In this document: piece after piece, positions 1 to 9,360 of the stretch
Numbering within the stretch: the first letter of the stretch is position 1
Layout of the letters: every line of letters begins with the position of its first letter
Origin: an uncultured Xylophilus sp.
GTDB taxonomy: Bacteria; Pseudomonadota; Gammaproteobacteria; Burkholderiales; Burkholderiaceae_C
Reading direction: 5' to 3'
Length of the DNA stretch: 64,000 bases
Assembly: GCA_913776965.1 (NCBI GenBank)
Contig: CAJYQL010000084.1
Span: 24,316 to 88,315, forward strand
Position numbers and translations under genes: made by a program
The notes under the pieces: model-generated
Database searches by the model: none
The model's input: the letters and a program-made list of their open reading frames with translations, nothing else
What the model was told of the DNA's origin: nothing

Positions 1-540
1 GCGCTCTTCGAACACCGGGCGGCGGTCGCCCTGCAGTTCCCAGAACGGGTTGGGCATACCGACGCTGGGGAACGCGAGGTTATTCCAGCCGGTGGCCTTT
101 GTGTCGTCGCGGTAGAACGTGCGCAGGAAGGTGTAGAGGTAGTCCGGTCCGGTGCCGCCGTGGCCGGCGCGCGAGCGCGAGATCACGGTCAGGTCCGGCG
201 GGTTGGCGCCGAACCATTCCTTGGCCTGGCGCGGGTCGATCGACGACTTCATCGTCTCGCCGACCTTGTCGGTGGTGAACAGCAGGTTGTCCTTGATCTG
301 CTGCTCGGTCAGGCCGATGTCGGTCAGGCGGTTGTAGCGCATGAAGGCAGCCGAATGGCAGCCGATGCAGTAGTTGACGAACAGCTTGGCGCCGTTCTGC
401 AGCGACGCCATGTCGTTGGTGCTGTTCGGCGCCTTGTCCCAGGCGATACCGCCTTCGGCCGCATGGCCCGCGCCCGCCAGCAGGCCGGCGGCTGCGGCCA
501 GGGCCAGCAGCATCTTCTTGATGGTTCCCGTGGTGTTCAT
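1..540 (-). CDS. petC: Cytochrome c1 of the bc1 complex (3' part outside window)
   Basis: Membrane-anchored c-type cytochrome that takes electrons from the Rieske protein and passes them to soluble cytochrome c on the periplasmic side. The first 180 residues are visible. A signal peptide (KK followed by an Ala/Leu-rich stretch to about residue 28) precedes the haem motif C58-I-G-C61-H62 and an early Trp/Asn-rich segment. The C-terminal anchor and the methionine ligand lie beyond position 1. It is the third gene of petABC; its ATG is 22 nt after the petB stop. Family assignment rests on the haem motif and the operon. Confidence 0.93.
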   Translation of the reverse strand, partial: MNTTGTIKKMLLALAAAAGLLAGAGHAAEGGIAWDKAPNSTNDMASLQNGAKLFVNYCIGCHSAAFMRYNRLTDIGLTEQQIKDNLLFTTDKVGETMKSSIDPRQAKEWFGANPPDLTVISRSRAGHGGTGPDYLYTFLRTFYRDDTKATGWNNLAFPSVGMPNPFWELQGDRRPVFEER

Positions 541-562
541 CGTGGTTCTTTCTCGGCCGGAC

Positions 563-1963
563 TCAGTGCGCGGAGAAGGTGACGCGGTCGGGGACCGGCT
601 TGAACCGGCCTATCCGGCTCCACCAGGGCATCAGCAGGAAGAAGCCGAAGTAGAACAGCGTGCCGACCTGCGAGATGCGCTCGCCGATGGGCGACGGCGG
701 CTGCACGCCCAGATAGGCGAGCACGACGAAGTTCACGACGAAGATGCCGTACATGTACCAGTGCCAATCCGGGCGGTAGCGGATCGAGCGTACCGGGCTG
801 TGGTCCAGCCACGGCAGGAAGAACAGGATCACGACCGCGCCGCCCATGACGACCACGCCCCAGAACTTGGCATCGATCGACAGCATCATGGCGGTCACGC
901 CGAGCGCGACCAGCACGATCAGGCCCTTCAGGAAACCGGCCAGACGGCTCTTGACCGCGGCGAAGACGGCGGCACCCAGCACGCAGGCGATCAGGGCGTA
1001 CATCATCTCGCTGGTGATCGCGCGCAGCATCGAATAGAACGGCGTGAAGTACCAGACCGGCGCGATGTGGTTCGGCGTCTTCAGCGGATCGGCCGGGATG
1101 AAGTTGTTGTACTCGAGGAAGTAGCCGCCGGCTTCCGGTGCGAAGAAGATGACCGCGGTGAAGGCCATCAGGAACACGCAGACGCCGAAGAAGTCGTGCA
1201 CCGAGTAATACGGGTGGAACGGGATGCCGTCGCGCGGGATGCCGTTGGCGTCCAGGTCCTTCTTGATCTCGACGCCGTCGGGGTTGTTGGAGCCGACTTC
1301 GTGCAGCGCGATGATGTGCGCGACCACCAGGCCGAGCAGGACCAGCGGCACGGCGATGACGTGGAAGCTGAAGAAGCGGTTGAGCGTCGCGTCGGACACC
1401 ACGTAGTCGCCGCGGATCAGCAGGGCCAGGTCCGGACCGACGAAGGGGATGGCCGCGAACAGGTTCACGATCACCTGGGCGCCCCAATAGGACATCTGGC
1501 CCCAGGGCAGCAGGTAGCCCATGAAGGCTTCGGCCATCAGGCACAGGAAGATCGCGCAGCCGAACACCCAGACCAGTTCGCGCGGCTTGCGGTAGCTGCC
1601 GTAGATCAGGCCGCGGAACATGTGCAGGTACACCACCACGAAGAACGCCGAGGCGCCGGTGGAGTGCATGTAGCGGATCAGCCAGCCCCAGGGCACGTCG
1701 CGCATGATGTACTCGACCGACGCGAACGCGAGGTTGGCGTCGGGCTTGTAGTGCATCACCAGGAAGATGCCGGTGACGATCTGGATGACCAGCACCAGCA
1801 GCGCGAGCGATCCGAAGATGTACCAGATGTTGAAGTTCTTCGGAGCGTAGTACTCGCTCATGTGCTCCCGGTAGAGCTTCGATGCCGGGAACCGGTTGTT
1901 CACCCAGTTGCCGAGCTTCGCGCCCATCGGCGCGTTCGGCGAGATTTCCTTGAATTCGGCCAT
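563..1963 (-). CDS. petB: Cytochrome b of the bc1 complex
   Basis: Integral membrane subunit (466 aa) carrying both b haems and the quinol-oxidising and quinone-reducing sites. The haem ligand pairs are visible as His100/His114 and His201/His216 inside hydrophobic helices. The quinol-site motif reads P-V-W-Y (segment APVWYFTPF near residue 307), a proteobacterial variant of the PEWY motif. The length is that of full cytochrome b, fused with its C-terminal helices, not the split b6/subunit IV form. It starts 13 nt after the petA stop and is followed by petC. Confidence 0.97.
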   Translation of the reverse strand: MAEFKEISPNAPMGAKLGNWVNNRFPASKLYREHMSEYYAPKNFNIWYIFGSLALLVLVIQIVTGIFLVMHYKPDANLAFASVEYIMRDVPWGWLIRYMHSTGASAFFVVVYLHMFRGLIYGSYRKPRELVWVFGCAIFLCLMAEAFMGYLLPWGQMSYWGAQVIVNLFAAIPFVGPDLALLIRGDYVVSDATLNRFFSFHVIAVPLVLLGLVVAHIIALHEVGSNNPDGVEIKKDLDANGIPRDGIPFHPYYSVHDFFGVCVFLMAFTAVIFFAPEAGGYFLEYNNFIPADPLKTPNHIAPVWYFTPFYSMLRAITSEMMYALIACVLGAAVFAAVKSRLAGFLKGLIVLVALGVTAMMLSIDAKFWGVVVMGGAVVILFFLPWLDHSPVRSIRYRPDWHWYMYGIFVVNFVVLAYLGVQPPSPIGERISQVGTLFYFGFFLLMPWWSRIGRFKPVPDRVTFSAH

Positions 1964-1976
1964 GTCCGTCGTCTCC

Positions 1977-2594
1977 TCAGGCGCTCTTCTTGTCTTCGCC
2001 GATCAGCAGGCGGGTATCGGAGAGGTACATGTGCGGCGGAACCGGCAGGTTGTCCGGCGCGGGCTTGTTCTTGAAGACGCGGCCGGCCATGTCGAAGGTC
2101 GAGCCGTGGCACGGGCAGAGGAAGCCGCCCTGCCAGTCGTCCGGCAGCGAGGGCTGAGGGCCGGCGACGAACTTGTCGATCGGGGAGCAGCCAAGGTGGG
2201 TGCAGATGCCGACCACGACCAGCACGTCCTTCTTGATGGAACGGCCTTCGTTGCGGGCGTATTCGGGGGTGAACTCGTCCGGATGGCGCTCGGACTTCGG
2301 ATCGGCGAGCTGGCCGTCGAGCTTGGGCAGTTCGGCGATCTGGGCGGCGGTGCGCTTCAGGATCCAGACGGGCTTGCCCCGCCATTCCACGGTGATCTTC
2401 TCGCCCGGCTGCAGCGCCGAGATGTCGACCTCCACCGCAGCACCGGCGGCCTTGGCGCGTTCGGACGGCTGGAAGGTACTGACGAACGGGATGGCGGTCG
2501 CCACGCCGCCGACTGCGCCCGCACAGCTCGACGCGATGAGCCACGTTCTTTTGCTGCTGTCGATGCGGGAAGCGCCGACTAGAGATTCACTCAT
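1977..2594 (-). CDS. petA: Rieske iron-sulfur subunit of the bc1 complex
   Basis: 205-residue 2Fe-2S protein that carries electrons from quinol to cytochrome c1. The two cluster boxes are CTHLGC (Cys131, His133) and CPCHGS (Cys160, His163); Cys136 and Cys162 would form the disulfide. The N-terminus has S-K-R-T-W before a hydrophobic stretch (residues 18-37), consistent with Tat-dependent insertion of folded Rieske proteins (the tatABC genes lie at 11-12.6 kb). It is the first gene of petABC, with a good promoter just upstream. Confidence 0.97.
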   Translation of the reverse strand: MSESLVGASRIDSSKRTWLIASSCAGAVGGVATAIPFVSTFQPSERAKAAGAAVEVDISALQPGEKITVEWRGKPVWILKRTAAQIAELPKLDGQLADPKSERHPDEFTPEYARNEGRSIKKDVLVVVGICTHLGCSPIDKFVAGPQPSLPDDWQGGFLCPCHGSTFDMAGRVFKNKPAPDNLPVPPHMYLSDTRLLIGEDKKSA

Positions 2595-2636
2595 GGAAAT
2601 CCTCGATGATCATCGCTTGATTGGGGTCAACCGGCG

Positions 2637-2666
2637 ATTGTAGCGGACCGTATCCGGCGCCTCCAA
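2637..2666 (-). promoter_or_regulatory. Predicted sigma-70 promoter of petABC
   Basis: On the minus strand TTGGAG (2661-2666) and TACAAT (2637-2642) are 18 nt apart. This places a transcription start near 2630, about 36 nt before the petA ATG. Inference from consensus only. Confidence 0.55.
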
Positions 2667-2730
2667 GGGTCTCGGGGCGGGCGGCAGGCGCGATACTGCG
2701 GACCCTTCATCACTCGATCCGGGACCGTCC

Positions 2731-3174
2731 ATGGGCATGCTGCAGGAATTCAAGACCTTCGCCATGAAGGGCAACGTCATCGACCTGGCGGTCGGCGTGA
2801 TCATCGGCGGCGCCTTCGGCAAGATCGTCGATTCGCTGGTGAACGACGTGATCATGCCGGTGGTGGGACTGGTGTTCGGCAAGCTGGATTTCTCCAGCCT
2901 GTTCCTCGTGCTCGGCACGATCCCGGCCGGCGTGCCGCGCACGCTGGCGGACCTGAAGAAGGCCGGCGTCCCGGTGCTGGCGTACGGCAACTTCATCACC
3001 GTCGCAGTCAATTTCGCGATCCTGGCGTTCGTGATCTTCCTGATGGTGAAGCAGATCAACCGGCTGCGGCGCAAGGACGATGCGGCACCGCCGCCCGCCC
3101 CGGCGGCGACGCCCGAGGACATCGTGCTGCTGCGCGAGATCCGCGACAGCCTGCAGAAGCCGCGCGTGCTCTGA
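2731..3174 (+). CDS. mscL: Large-conductance mechanosensitive channel
   Basis: Homopentameric inner-membrane channel that opens under osmotic down-shock. The 147-residue product has the typical amphipathic N-terminus ([19 protein letters not shown]), the first helix with its pore-lining Gly/Ala/Val run, a periplasmic loop, the second helix near residues 90-110 and a charged C-terminal bundle helix. Length is normal. It is transcribed divergently from petABC and converges on pdxA. Its TGA begins the dispersed repeat described below. Confidence 0.97.
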   Translation: MGMLQEFKTFAMKGNVIDLAVGVIIGGAFGKIVDSLVNDVIMPVVGLVFGKLDFSSLFLVLGTIPAGVPRTLADLKKAGVPVLAYGNFITVAVNFAILAFVIFLMVKQINRLRRKDDAAPPPAPAATPEDIVLLREIRDSLQKPRVL

Positions 3175-3234
3175 CGCTCCTCTTTTCATAGCTGCCAGCG
3201 CAGGCGGGACGGGCGCTGGCGCCCGAAAACCTCA
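3172..3234 (+). repeat. Dispersed hairpin repeat, copy 1
   Basis: Best copy of the family. It starts with the mscL stop context TGACGCTCC, continues with TTTTCATAGCTGCC, and contains an 8-bp inverted repeat (GCCAGCGC 3194-3201 with GCGCTGGC 3213-3220) around the core AGGCGGGACGG. It ends in GAAAACCTCA, whose TCA is the pdxA stop codon on the minus strand. It fills the whole mscL/pdxA convergent gap. Confidence 0.8.
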
Positions 3235-4281
3235 CGCACCTGCCAGCCGGCGCGCCATCTTCACCGCCGCCAGCAGGCTCGCCGGATCGGCGCGACCGCT
3301 GCCGGCGAGGTCGAACGCAGTGCCGTGGTCCGGACTGGTGCGGACCAGCGGCAGGCCGAGCGTCACGTTCACGCCCTGCTCCACGCCCAGGTACTTGACC
3401 GGGATCAGCCCCTGGTCGTGGTACATCGCGATCACCGCGTCGAAGGCGCCGGGCAGACCGCCGGCTGGCGCGCGGGCCCGCATGAAGACCGTGTCGGGCG
3501 CATAGGGGCCGCGGGCGTCGATGCCCTCGGCCTGCGCCGCGGCGATCGCCGGCGCGATGACCTCGATCTCCTCGCGACCGAACAGGCCGCCCTCCCCCGC
3601 ATGCGGATTGAGCCCGGCCACCGCCAGCCGCGGCGGGTGGCCGAGCAGCGGGGTGAGCGCGGCATGCGCGATGCGCAGCGTGCCCAGCAGCCGCGGCACG
3701 GTCAGCGCGTCGATCGCGTCGCGCAGCGCCATGTGGATGCTGACCAGCACGGTGCGCAGTTCGTCGTTGGCCAGCATCATGCGGACCGGCACCTCCGCCA
3801 CCGGCCGGCCGAGGAAGGCCGCCGCCTCGGCCTGCAGCAGTTCGGTGTGGCCGGGAAAGTCGACGCCGGCGGCGGCCAGCGCCTCCTTGTGCAGCGGCGC
3901 GGTGACCACCGCCGCCACCTCCCGGCGCAGCGCGGCACGCGCGGCCCAAACCACCGCCTCAGCCGCCTGCCGGCCGCCTTCGGCCGAAATCCGGCCCCAG
4001 GGCACCTCTTCGCGGGCCTGTACCACCGGCAGCACCGGGATACAGCGCGGCGGCACGTCCGCCGCCTCGGCGGGCGCGCCGAGCACCGCGACCGGGATCG
4101 ACGGCCCGCGCCCGGCGATGCAGGCGGCCGCGCGGCGCATCACCGCCACGTCGCCGACCACTACGCAGTGGCGCAGGTCGTCGGGCGCGTCGCGGAACAG
4201 GCGGGCGACGATCTCGGGGCCGATGCCGGCCGGATCGCCGGCGGTGATCGCCAGCGGCAGCGGAGCGGGTGCGCGGCTCAT
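3232..4281 (-). CDS. pdxA: 4-hydroxythreonine-4-phosphate dehydrogenase
   Basis: NAD-dependent enzyme of the DXP-dependent pyridoxal phosphate pathway; it oxidises 4-phosphohydroxy-L-threonine. The 349-residue product opens with the family signature ITAGDPAGIGPEI and carries the metal-binding histidines in FPGHTELL and in the later MYHDQGLIPVKYLG motif, with GLPLVRTSPDHGTAFD near the C-terminus. The chosen ATG at 4281 overlaps the upstream gene's stop by 4 nt. Frames extending further upstream would run through that gene. The stop codon lies inside repeat copy 1. Confidence 0.96.
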   Translation of the reverse strand: MSRAPAPLPLAITAGDPAGIGPEIVARLFRDAPDDLRHCVVVGDVAVMRRAAACIAGRGPSIPVAVLGAPAEAADVPPRCIPVLPVVQAREEVPWGRISAEGGRQAAEAVVWAARAALRREVAAVVTAPLHKEALAAAGVDFPGHTELLQAEAAAFLGRPVAEVPVRMMLANDELRTVLVSIHMALRDAIDALTVPRLLGTLRIAHAALTPLLGHPPRLAVAGLNPHAGEGGLFGREEIEVIAPAIAAAQAEGIDARGPYAPDTVFMRARAPAGGLPGAFDAVIAMYHDQGLIPVKYLGVEQGVNVTLGLPLVRTSPDHGTAFDLAGSGRADPASLLAAVKMARRLAGA

Positions 4282-5045
4282 GCCGGGTTGTCGATGTCGA
4301 CGAAGGTATGCCGCAGCCCGCAGTCGGCCGCCACCCGGCCCGCCACTGCCGGCGCGCCGTAGCGTTCGCTGGCATGGTGGCCGCAGGCGACGAAGGCGAC
4401 GCCCAGTTCGCGGGCGTAGTGGGCCTGCGGCTCCGAGATTTCGCCGGTGACGAACGCATCGGCACCGGCCGCGATCGCGGCCTCGAAGAAGCCCTGTGCG
4501 CCGCCGGTGCACCACGCTACTCTTTTAATAGCACCTCGCGCAGGATCCACCAGCGTCACCGGCCGATCCACGCCCGATTCGACATGCCGCGCGAGCGCCG
4601 CCGCATCGGGAAAGTCGGCGTCGCCGATGCAGCCCAGGTCCTGCTCGCCGAAATGCGCGTCGGCGGTCCAGCCCAGGCGGGCGCCGAGCTGTGCGTTGTT
4701 GCCCAGCTCGGGGTGCGCGTCCAGCGGCAGGTGGTAGGCGAACAGGCTGATGTCGTGCGCCAGCAGCAGCGCGAGCCGCTGCTTGAGCCAGCCGGTGACG
4801 CGCCCGTCGTGGCCGCGCCAGAACAGGCCGTGGTGGACGAACAGCGCATCGGCCCGCAGGTCGATCGCCGCCTCGATCAGCGCGCGGCTGGCGGTGACGC
4901 CGGAGACGATGTGGCCGATGCGCTCGCGCCCCTCCACCTGCAGGCCGTTCGGGCCGTAGTCCTTGAAGCGGGCGGGCGACAGCAGCGCGTCGAAGCGGCG
5001 CAGCAGCGCATCGCGGTCGGTGGTGGGAGGGGTGGCGACATCCAT
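4278..5045 (-). CDS. NIF3/YbgI family dinuclear metal-binding protein
   Basis: 255-residue member of the NIF3 family (YbgI/YqfO-like; older annotation GTP cyclohydrolase 1 type 2). The biochemical role in the cell is unsettled. Metal-ligand motifs are visible: FVHHGLFW near residue 66 and VACGHHASERYG near residue 220. It overlaps pdxA by 4 nt (ATGA), so the two are probably co-translated. Oddity: the stretch encoding about A-R-G-A-I-K-R just before VAWCTGG matches the dispersed repeat (copy 2), which suggests a repeat remnant absorbed in frame. Confidence 0.88.
   Translation of the reverse strand: MDVATPPTTDRDALLRRFDALLSPARFKDYGPNGLQVEGRERIGHIVSGVTASRALIEAAIDLRADALFVHHGLFWRGHDGRVTGWLKQRLALLLAHDISLFAYHLPLDAHPELGNNAQLGARLGWTADAHFGEQDLGCIGDADFPDAAALARHVESGVDRPVTLVDPARGAIKRVAWCTGGAQGFFEAAIAAGADAFVTGEISEPQAHYARELGVAFVACGHHASERYGAPAVAGRVAADCGLRHTFVDIDNPA
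4517..4544 (+). repeat. Dispersed hairpin repeat, copy 2 (partial, inside CDS)
   Basis: CTACTCTTTTAATAGC followed by ACCTCGCGCAGG matches the left half of the family (compare copy 10, GATAGCACCTCGCGCAGG). It is truncated and lies in frame inside the NIF3-family gene. Confidence 0.6.
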
Positions 5046-5130
5046 GTGTCGATTGTTGTCCAGCTGCCGCGCGGCGCGGACGCTGGGGGACAATCGTCCG
5101 CATCTCCCCACGATACCTGCCCGCCCCCTC

Positions 5131-6288
<1,158 letters not shown>

Positions 6289-6312
6289 CAAGCGCGTGCC
6301 CCGCGCCCCGAA

Positions 6313-6318
6313 TAAAAT
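6313..6318 (+). promoter_or_regulatory. Predicted -10 box upstream of livJ-like gene
   Basis: TAAAAT lies 40 nt before the ATG, in the 70-nt gap after the protease gene. No convincing -35 box is visible. Confidence 0.4.
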
Positions 6319-6358
6319 CCGCGGCACTTCAGCTCTCGTGTCCAAGGATTTTTTCGTC

Positions 6359-7519
6359 ATGAACGCATTTCCCTTCCAGCGCCGCGCCCTCGTCGCCCTG
6401 ATGGCCGCCGCCGGCTTCGCCACCGCCGCCCAGGCCGCCGACGTCAAGATCGGCGTCGCCGAAGCCCTGTCCGGCGGTGCCGCGCAGTACGGCGTCGCGA
6501 TCCGCAACGGCTTCCAGCTGGCGGCCGACGAGATCAATGCCGCCGGCGGTATCAACGGCGACAAGATCGCGCTGGTGATCGAGGACGAGCAGGGCAAGAA
6601 GGAAGAGGCGATCAACGTCTTCAAGAAGCTGATCTTCCAGGACAAGGTGCTGATGGTCTTCGGCCCGACGCTGTCGAACTCCGCCCAGGCCGCCGACCCG
6701 GTCGCCCAGGCCGCCAAGACGGTCGCCTTCGGTACATCCAACACCGCCGACGGCATCACCTCGATCGGCGACTACGTGTTCCGCAATTCCGTCACCGAGG
6801 CCGACGTGCTGCCCGAGACGATCAAGATGGCGGTGAAGAAGGCCGGCGTGAAGAAGGTCGCGGTGCTCTACGGCAACGACGACGTGTTCACCAAGAGCGG
6901 CTACGACAACTTCAAGAAGGCCCTCGATGACCTGAAGATCCCGGTCACCACGACCGAGACCTTCGCCAAGGGCGACGTGGACTTCAAGGCCCAGCTGACC
7001 AAGATCAAGGCCACCAACCCGGACGCGATCGTGCTGTCGGCCCTGCTCGCCGAAGGCGCGCCGATCATGGTGCAGGCCCGCCAGGTCGGCCTGAACGTGC
7101 CGGTGATCGGCGGCAACGGCATGAACTCGACCAAGATCTTCGATCTGGCCAAGGACAAGTCCGACGGCCTGTACGTCGGCAGCCCCTGGTCGGCCTCCAA
7201 CGACACGCCCGAGAACACCAAGTTCATCAAGGCCTACAGCGCCAAGTACAACATCGCGCCCGACCAGTTCGCCGCCCAGGCCTACGACGCGCTCTACATC
7301 GCGGCCCAGGCGATGAAGACGGTGAAGTTCACCGGCAAGCTGCCGGCCGACCGCACCGCGCTGCGCGACGCGCTGCCGAAGGTCAAGTGGACCGGCGCCA
7401 CCGGCGCGTTCGAGTTCCGCCGCGCCAACGACAAGGCCGGCAAGCCCGCCGGCTACGACGCGCAGCAGAAGCCGATCGTCAGCGTGACGAAGGGCAACCA
7501 GTTCGTCATCGAGAAGTAA
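6359..7519 (+). CDS. Branched-chain amino acid ABC transporter, substrate-binding protein
   Basis: Periplasmic binding protein of the LivJ/LivK type (Peripla_BP_6 fold), 386 aa. A signal peptide (RR followed by an Ala-rich core, cleavage likely at AQA-ADV near residue 23) precedes VKIGVAEALSGGAAQYG, the usual first strand and ligand loop. It is the first gene of a complete five-gene HAAT cassette. An intrinsic terminator separates it from the permeases, a common way to make excess binding protein. The substrate could be branched-chain amino acids, other amino acids or amides; sequence alone does not decide. Confidence 0.92.
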   Translation: MNAFPFQRRALVALMAAAGFATAAQAADVKIGVAEALSGGAAQYGVAIRNGFQLAADEINAAGGINGDKIALVIEDEQGKKEEAINVFKKLIFQDKVLMVFGPTLSNSAQAADPVAQAAKTVAFGTSNTADGITSIGDYVFRNSVTEADVLPETIKMAVKKAGVKKVAVLYGNDDVFTKSGYDNFKKALDDLKIPVTTTETFAKGDVDFKAQLTKIKATNPDAIVLSALLAEGAPIMVQARQVGLNVPVIGGNGMNSTKIFDLAKDKSDGLYVGSPWSASNDTPENTKFIKAYSAKYNIAPDQFAAQAYDALYIAAQAMKTVKFTGKLPADRTALRDALPKVKWTGATGAFEFRRANDKAGKPAGYDAQQKPIVSVTKGNQFVIEK

Positions 7520-7538
7520 GCAGGCTCTCGCCATCGCA

Positions 7539-7574
7539 GGCGGCGCGGTTCTCCGCGCCGCCTTTTGTCTTTTT
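7539..7574 (+). terminator. Intrinsic (partial) terminator between binding protein and permeases
   Basis: A perfect 10-bp stem (GGCGGCGCGG 7539-7548, CCGCGCCGCC 7553-7562) with a TTCT loop is followed by a T-rich tract (TTTTGTCTTTTT). It sits inside the operon, so partial read-through is expected, lowering livHMGF relative to the binding protein. Confidence 0.8.
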
Positions 7575-7588
7575 GCCGGAGCCCCTTC

Positions 7589-8470
7589 GTGCTTGAACAG
7601 CAACTCTTCAATGCCCTGTCGCTCGGGTGCGTCTACGCACTCTTCGCGCTCGGCTTCACCCTCATCTTCGGCGTGCTCGGCGTCATCAACCTGTCGCACG
7701 GCGCGGTCTTCATGGTCGGCGCCTACGCGGCGGTCGAGGCGATCACGCTGCTGTCGCTGCCGCTCTGGGCCGGCCTGCTCTTCGCCTTCGTCTTCTGCGG
7801 CCTGCTCGGGCTGCTGATCGACGTGCTGGTGCTGCGGCCGCTGCGGGCCCGCAACGCGCCCCACCTGATCCCGATGATCGCGACGATCGGCGTGGCGATC
7901 ATCCTGAACAACGGCGTGCAGGGCATCTTCGGTGCGCAGAACCTGCGCTTCCCGTCGGGCACCGTGTCGGACGACGCGATCACCTTCGCCGGCCTGCACC
8001 TGACCTCGATCGAGCTCGGCATCATCCTGCTGTCGTTCGCGATGATGGCGGTGCTCATGGTGGCGCTGAAGCGCACCCAGCTCGGCCGGGCGCTGCGCGC
8101 CATCGCCGAGTCGCCGAAGGCGGCCTACCTGCTGGGCATCAACGTCGAAGGGCTGTTCTTCCTGACCTCGTTCGTCGCGGCGGGCCTCGGCGGCGTGGCG
8201 GGCGTGCTGATCGGGCTGTATTCCAACGCGGTGTTCCCGCTGATGGGCCAGCCGATCCTGCACAAGGGCATCGCCGTGATCATCCTGGGCGGCATGGGCG
8301 ACATCCGCGGCGCGATGCTGGGTGGCCTGTTCCTGGGCTTCGCCGAAGTGCTGTCGGTCGCATACATCGGCTCCAACATGCGCGACGCGGTGGCCTTCGG
8401 CCTGCTGTTCCTGGTGCTGCTGGTGCGGCCGAAGGGGCTGTTCGGCACGCTGCAAGAGCGGAAAGTCTGA
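7589..8470 (+). CDS. livH: Branched-chain amino acid ABC transporter, permease LivH-type
   Basis: 293-residue inner-membrane permease with about eight hydrophobic segments. It has LivH hallmarks: GCVYALFALGFTLIFGVLGV then INLSHGAVFM near the start, and the ATPase-contact loop around GRALRAIAESPKAAYLLGI. The start is GTG at 7589: GGAG at 7578-7581 sits 7 nt upstream. A TTG 24 nt further upstream falls in the terminator T-tract and is unlikely. livM follows 11 nt downstream. Confidence 0.92.
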   Translation: MLEQQLFNALSLGCVYALFALGFTLIFGVLGVINLSHGAVFMVGAYAAVEAITLLSLPLWAGLLFAFVFCGLLGLLIDVLVLRPLRARNAPHLIPMIATIGVAIILNNGVQGIFGAQNLRFPSGTVSDDAITFAGLHLTSIELGIILLSFAMMAVLMVALKRTQLGRALRAIAESPKAAYLLGINVEGLFFLTSFVAAGLGGVAGVLIGLYSNAVFPLMGQPILHKGIAVIILGGMGDIRGAMLGGLFLGFAEVLSVAYIGSNMRDAVAFGLLFLVLLVRPKGLFGTLQERKV

Positions 8471-8481
8471 GGCGCGCCGAC

Positions 8482-9360
8482 ATGGAATGGTTCGACAACT
8501 TCTGGTCGGTCTACAGCAACCTGGTGCTGACGCTCGGCACCAACGCGCTGCTGGCGCTTTCGATCTGGCTGACGCTCTCCTGCGGCATGCTGGCGATGGC
8601 CAACGCCGCCTTCATGGGCATCGGTGCCTATACCTCGGCGCTCGTCACGATGAACGCCGGCCTGCCCTATCCCGTAGCGCTCGTGGTCGGCATGGCGGCC
8701 CCGGCGGCGATGGCCTTCGTCATCGGCAAGCCGACGCTGCGGCTGTCGGGCGTGTACCTAGCGATGGCGACGCTCGCCTTCGGCGAGGTGGTGCGCATCG
8801 TCGTGCTGAACGCCGAGACCTGGACCGGCGGCGCACTGGGCCTGAACGGCATTCCGCAATCGACCGAGTGGTGGCACGTCGGCCTGGCGCTGGTGCTGGT
8901 GCTGGCACTGCTCTGGCGGCTGCGGCATTCGCGCGTCGGCCGCGCCTTCGAGGCGATCAAGGAAGACGAGACCGCCGCCGGCTTGATGGGCATCGACGTG
9001 GGCGCGCACAAGATGCTGGCCTTCGTGCTGGGCGCGGCGATCGCCGGCCTGGCGGGCACGCTCAACGCCCACCTGACCTTCTTCATCGGCCCGAACGAAT
9101 ACGGCTTCGACCGCGGCGTGGACATCCTGACGATGGCGATCCTGGGCGGCATCAACAGCCTGTTCGGCCCGGTGCTGGGCGGCATCATCCTGACGGTGCT
9201 GCCCGAAGTGCTGCGCGGCTTCAAGGACTTCCGCCTGGTGGTCAACGGCTTCATCCTGGTGCTGATCGTGCTGTTCCTGCCCAAGGGCATCTGGGATCCG
9301 GCGCGGGTGCGCCAGTGGTTCAGCGGCGCACGTTCCGCGCAGAAGGGAGCCGCGGCATGA
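8482..9360 (+). CDS. livM: Branched-chain amino acid ABC transporter, permease LivM-type
   Basis: 292-residue inner-membrane permease, partner of LivH. Segments typical of LivM are CGMLAMANAAFMGIGAYTSA, the GVYLAMATLAFGEVVR motif, and the coupling region GRAFEAIKEDETAAGLMGID. It ends by overlapping the livG start by 4 nt (ATGA), indicating translational coupling. Confidence 0.94.
   Translation: MEWFDNFWSVYSNLVLTLGTNALLALSIWLTLSCGMLAMANAAFMGIGAYTSALVTMNAGLPYPVALVVGMAAPAAMAFVIGKPTLRLSGVYLAMATLAFGEVVRIVVLNAETWTGGALGLNGIPQSTEWWHVGLALVLVLALLWRLRHSRVGRAFEAIKEDETAAGLMGIDVGAHKMLAFVLGAAIAGLAGTLNAHLTFFIGPNEYGFDRGVDILTMAILGGINSLFGPVLGGIILTVLPEVLRGFKDFRLVVNGFILVLIVLFLPKGIWDPARVRQWFSGARSAQKGAAA

Noticed and set aside
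374-2074. Long plus-strand open frame across petB/petC
   Set aside because: Low-complexity product and complete overlap with well-supported petABC genes.
7565-7588. TTG at 7565 as livH start
   Set aside because: It lies in the terminator T-tract, while GTG 7589 has a good Shine-Dalgarno.
6329-8455. 708-codon minus-strand frame across the livJ/livH region
   Set aside because: Shadow of the transporter genes; no recognisable motif.
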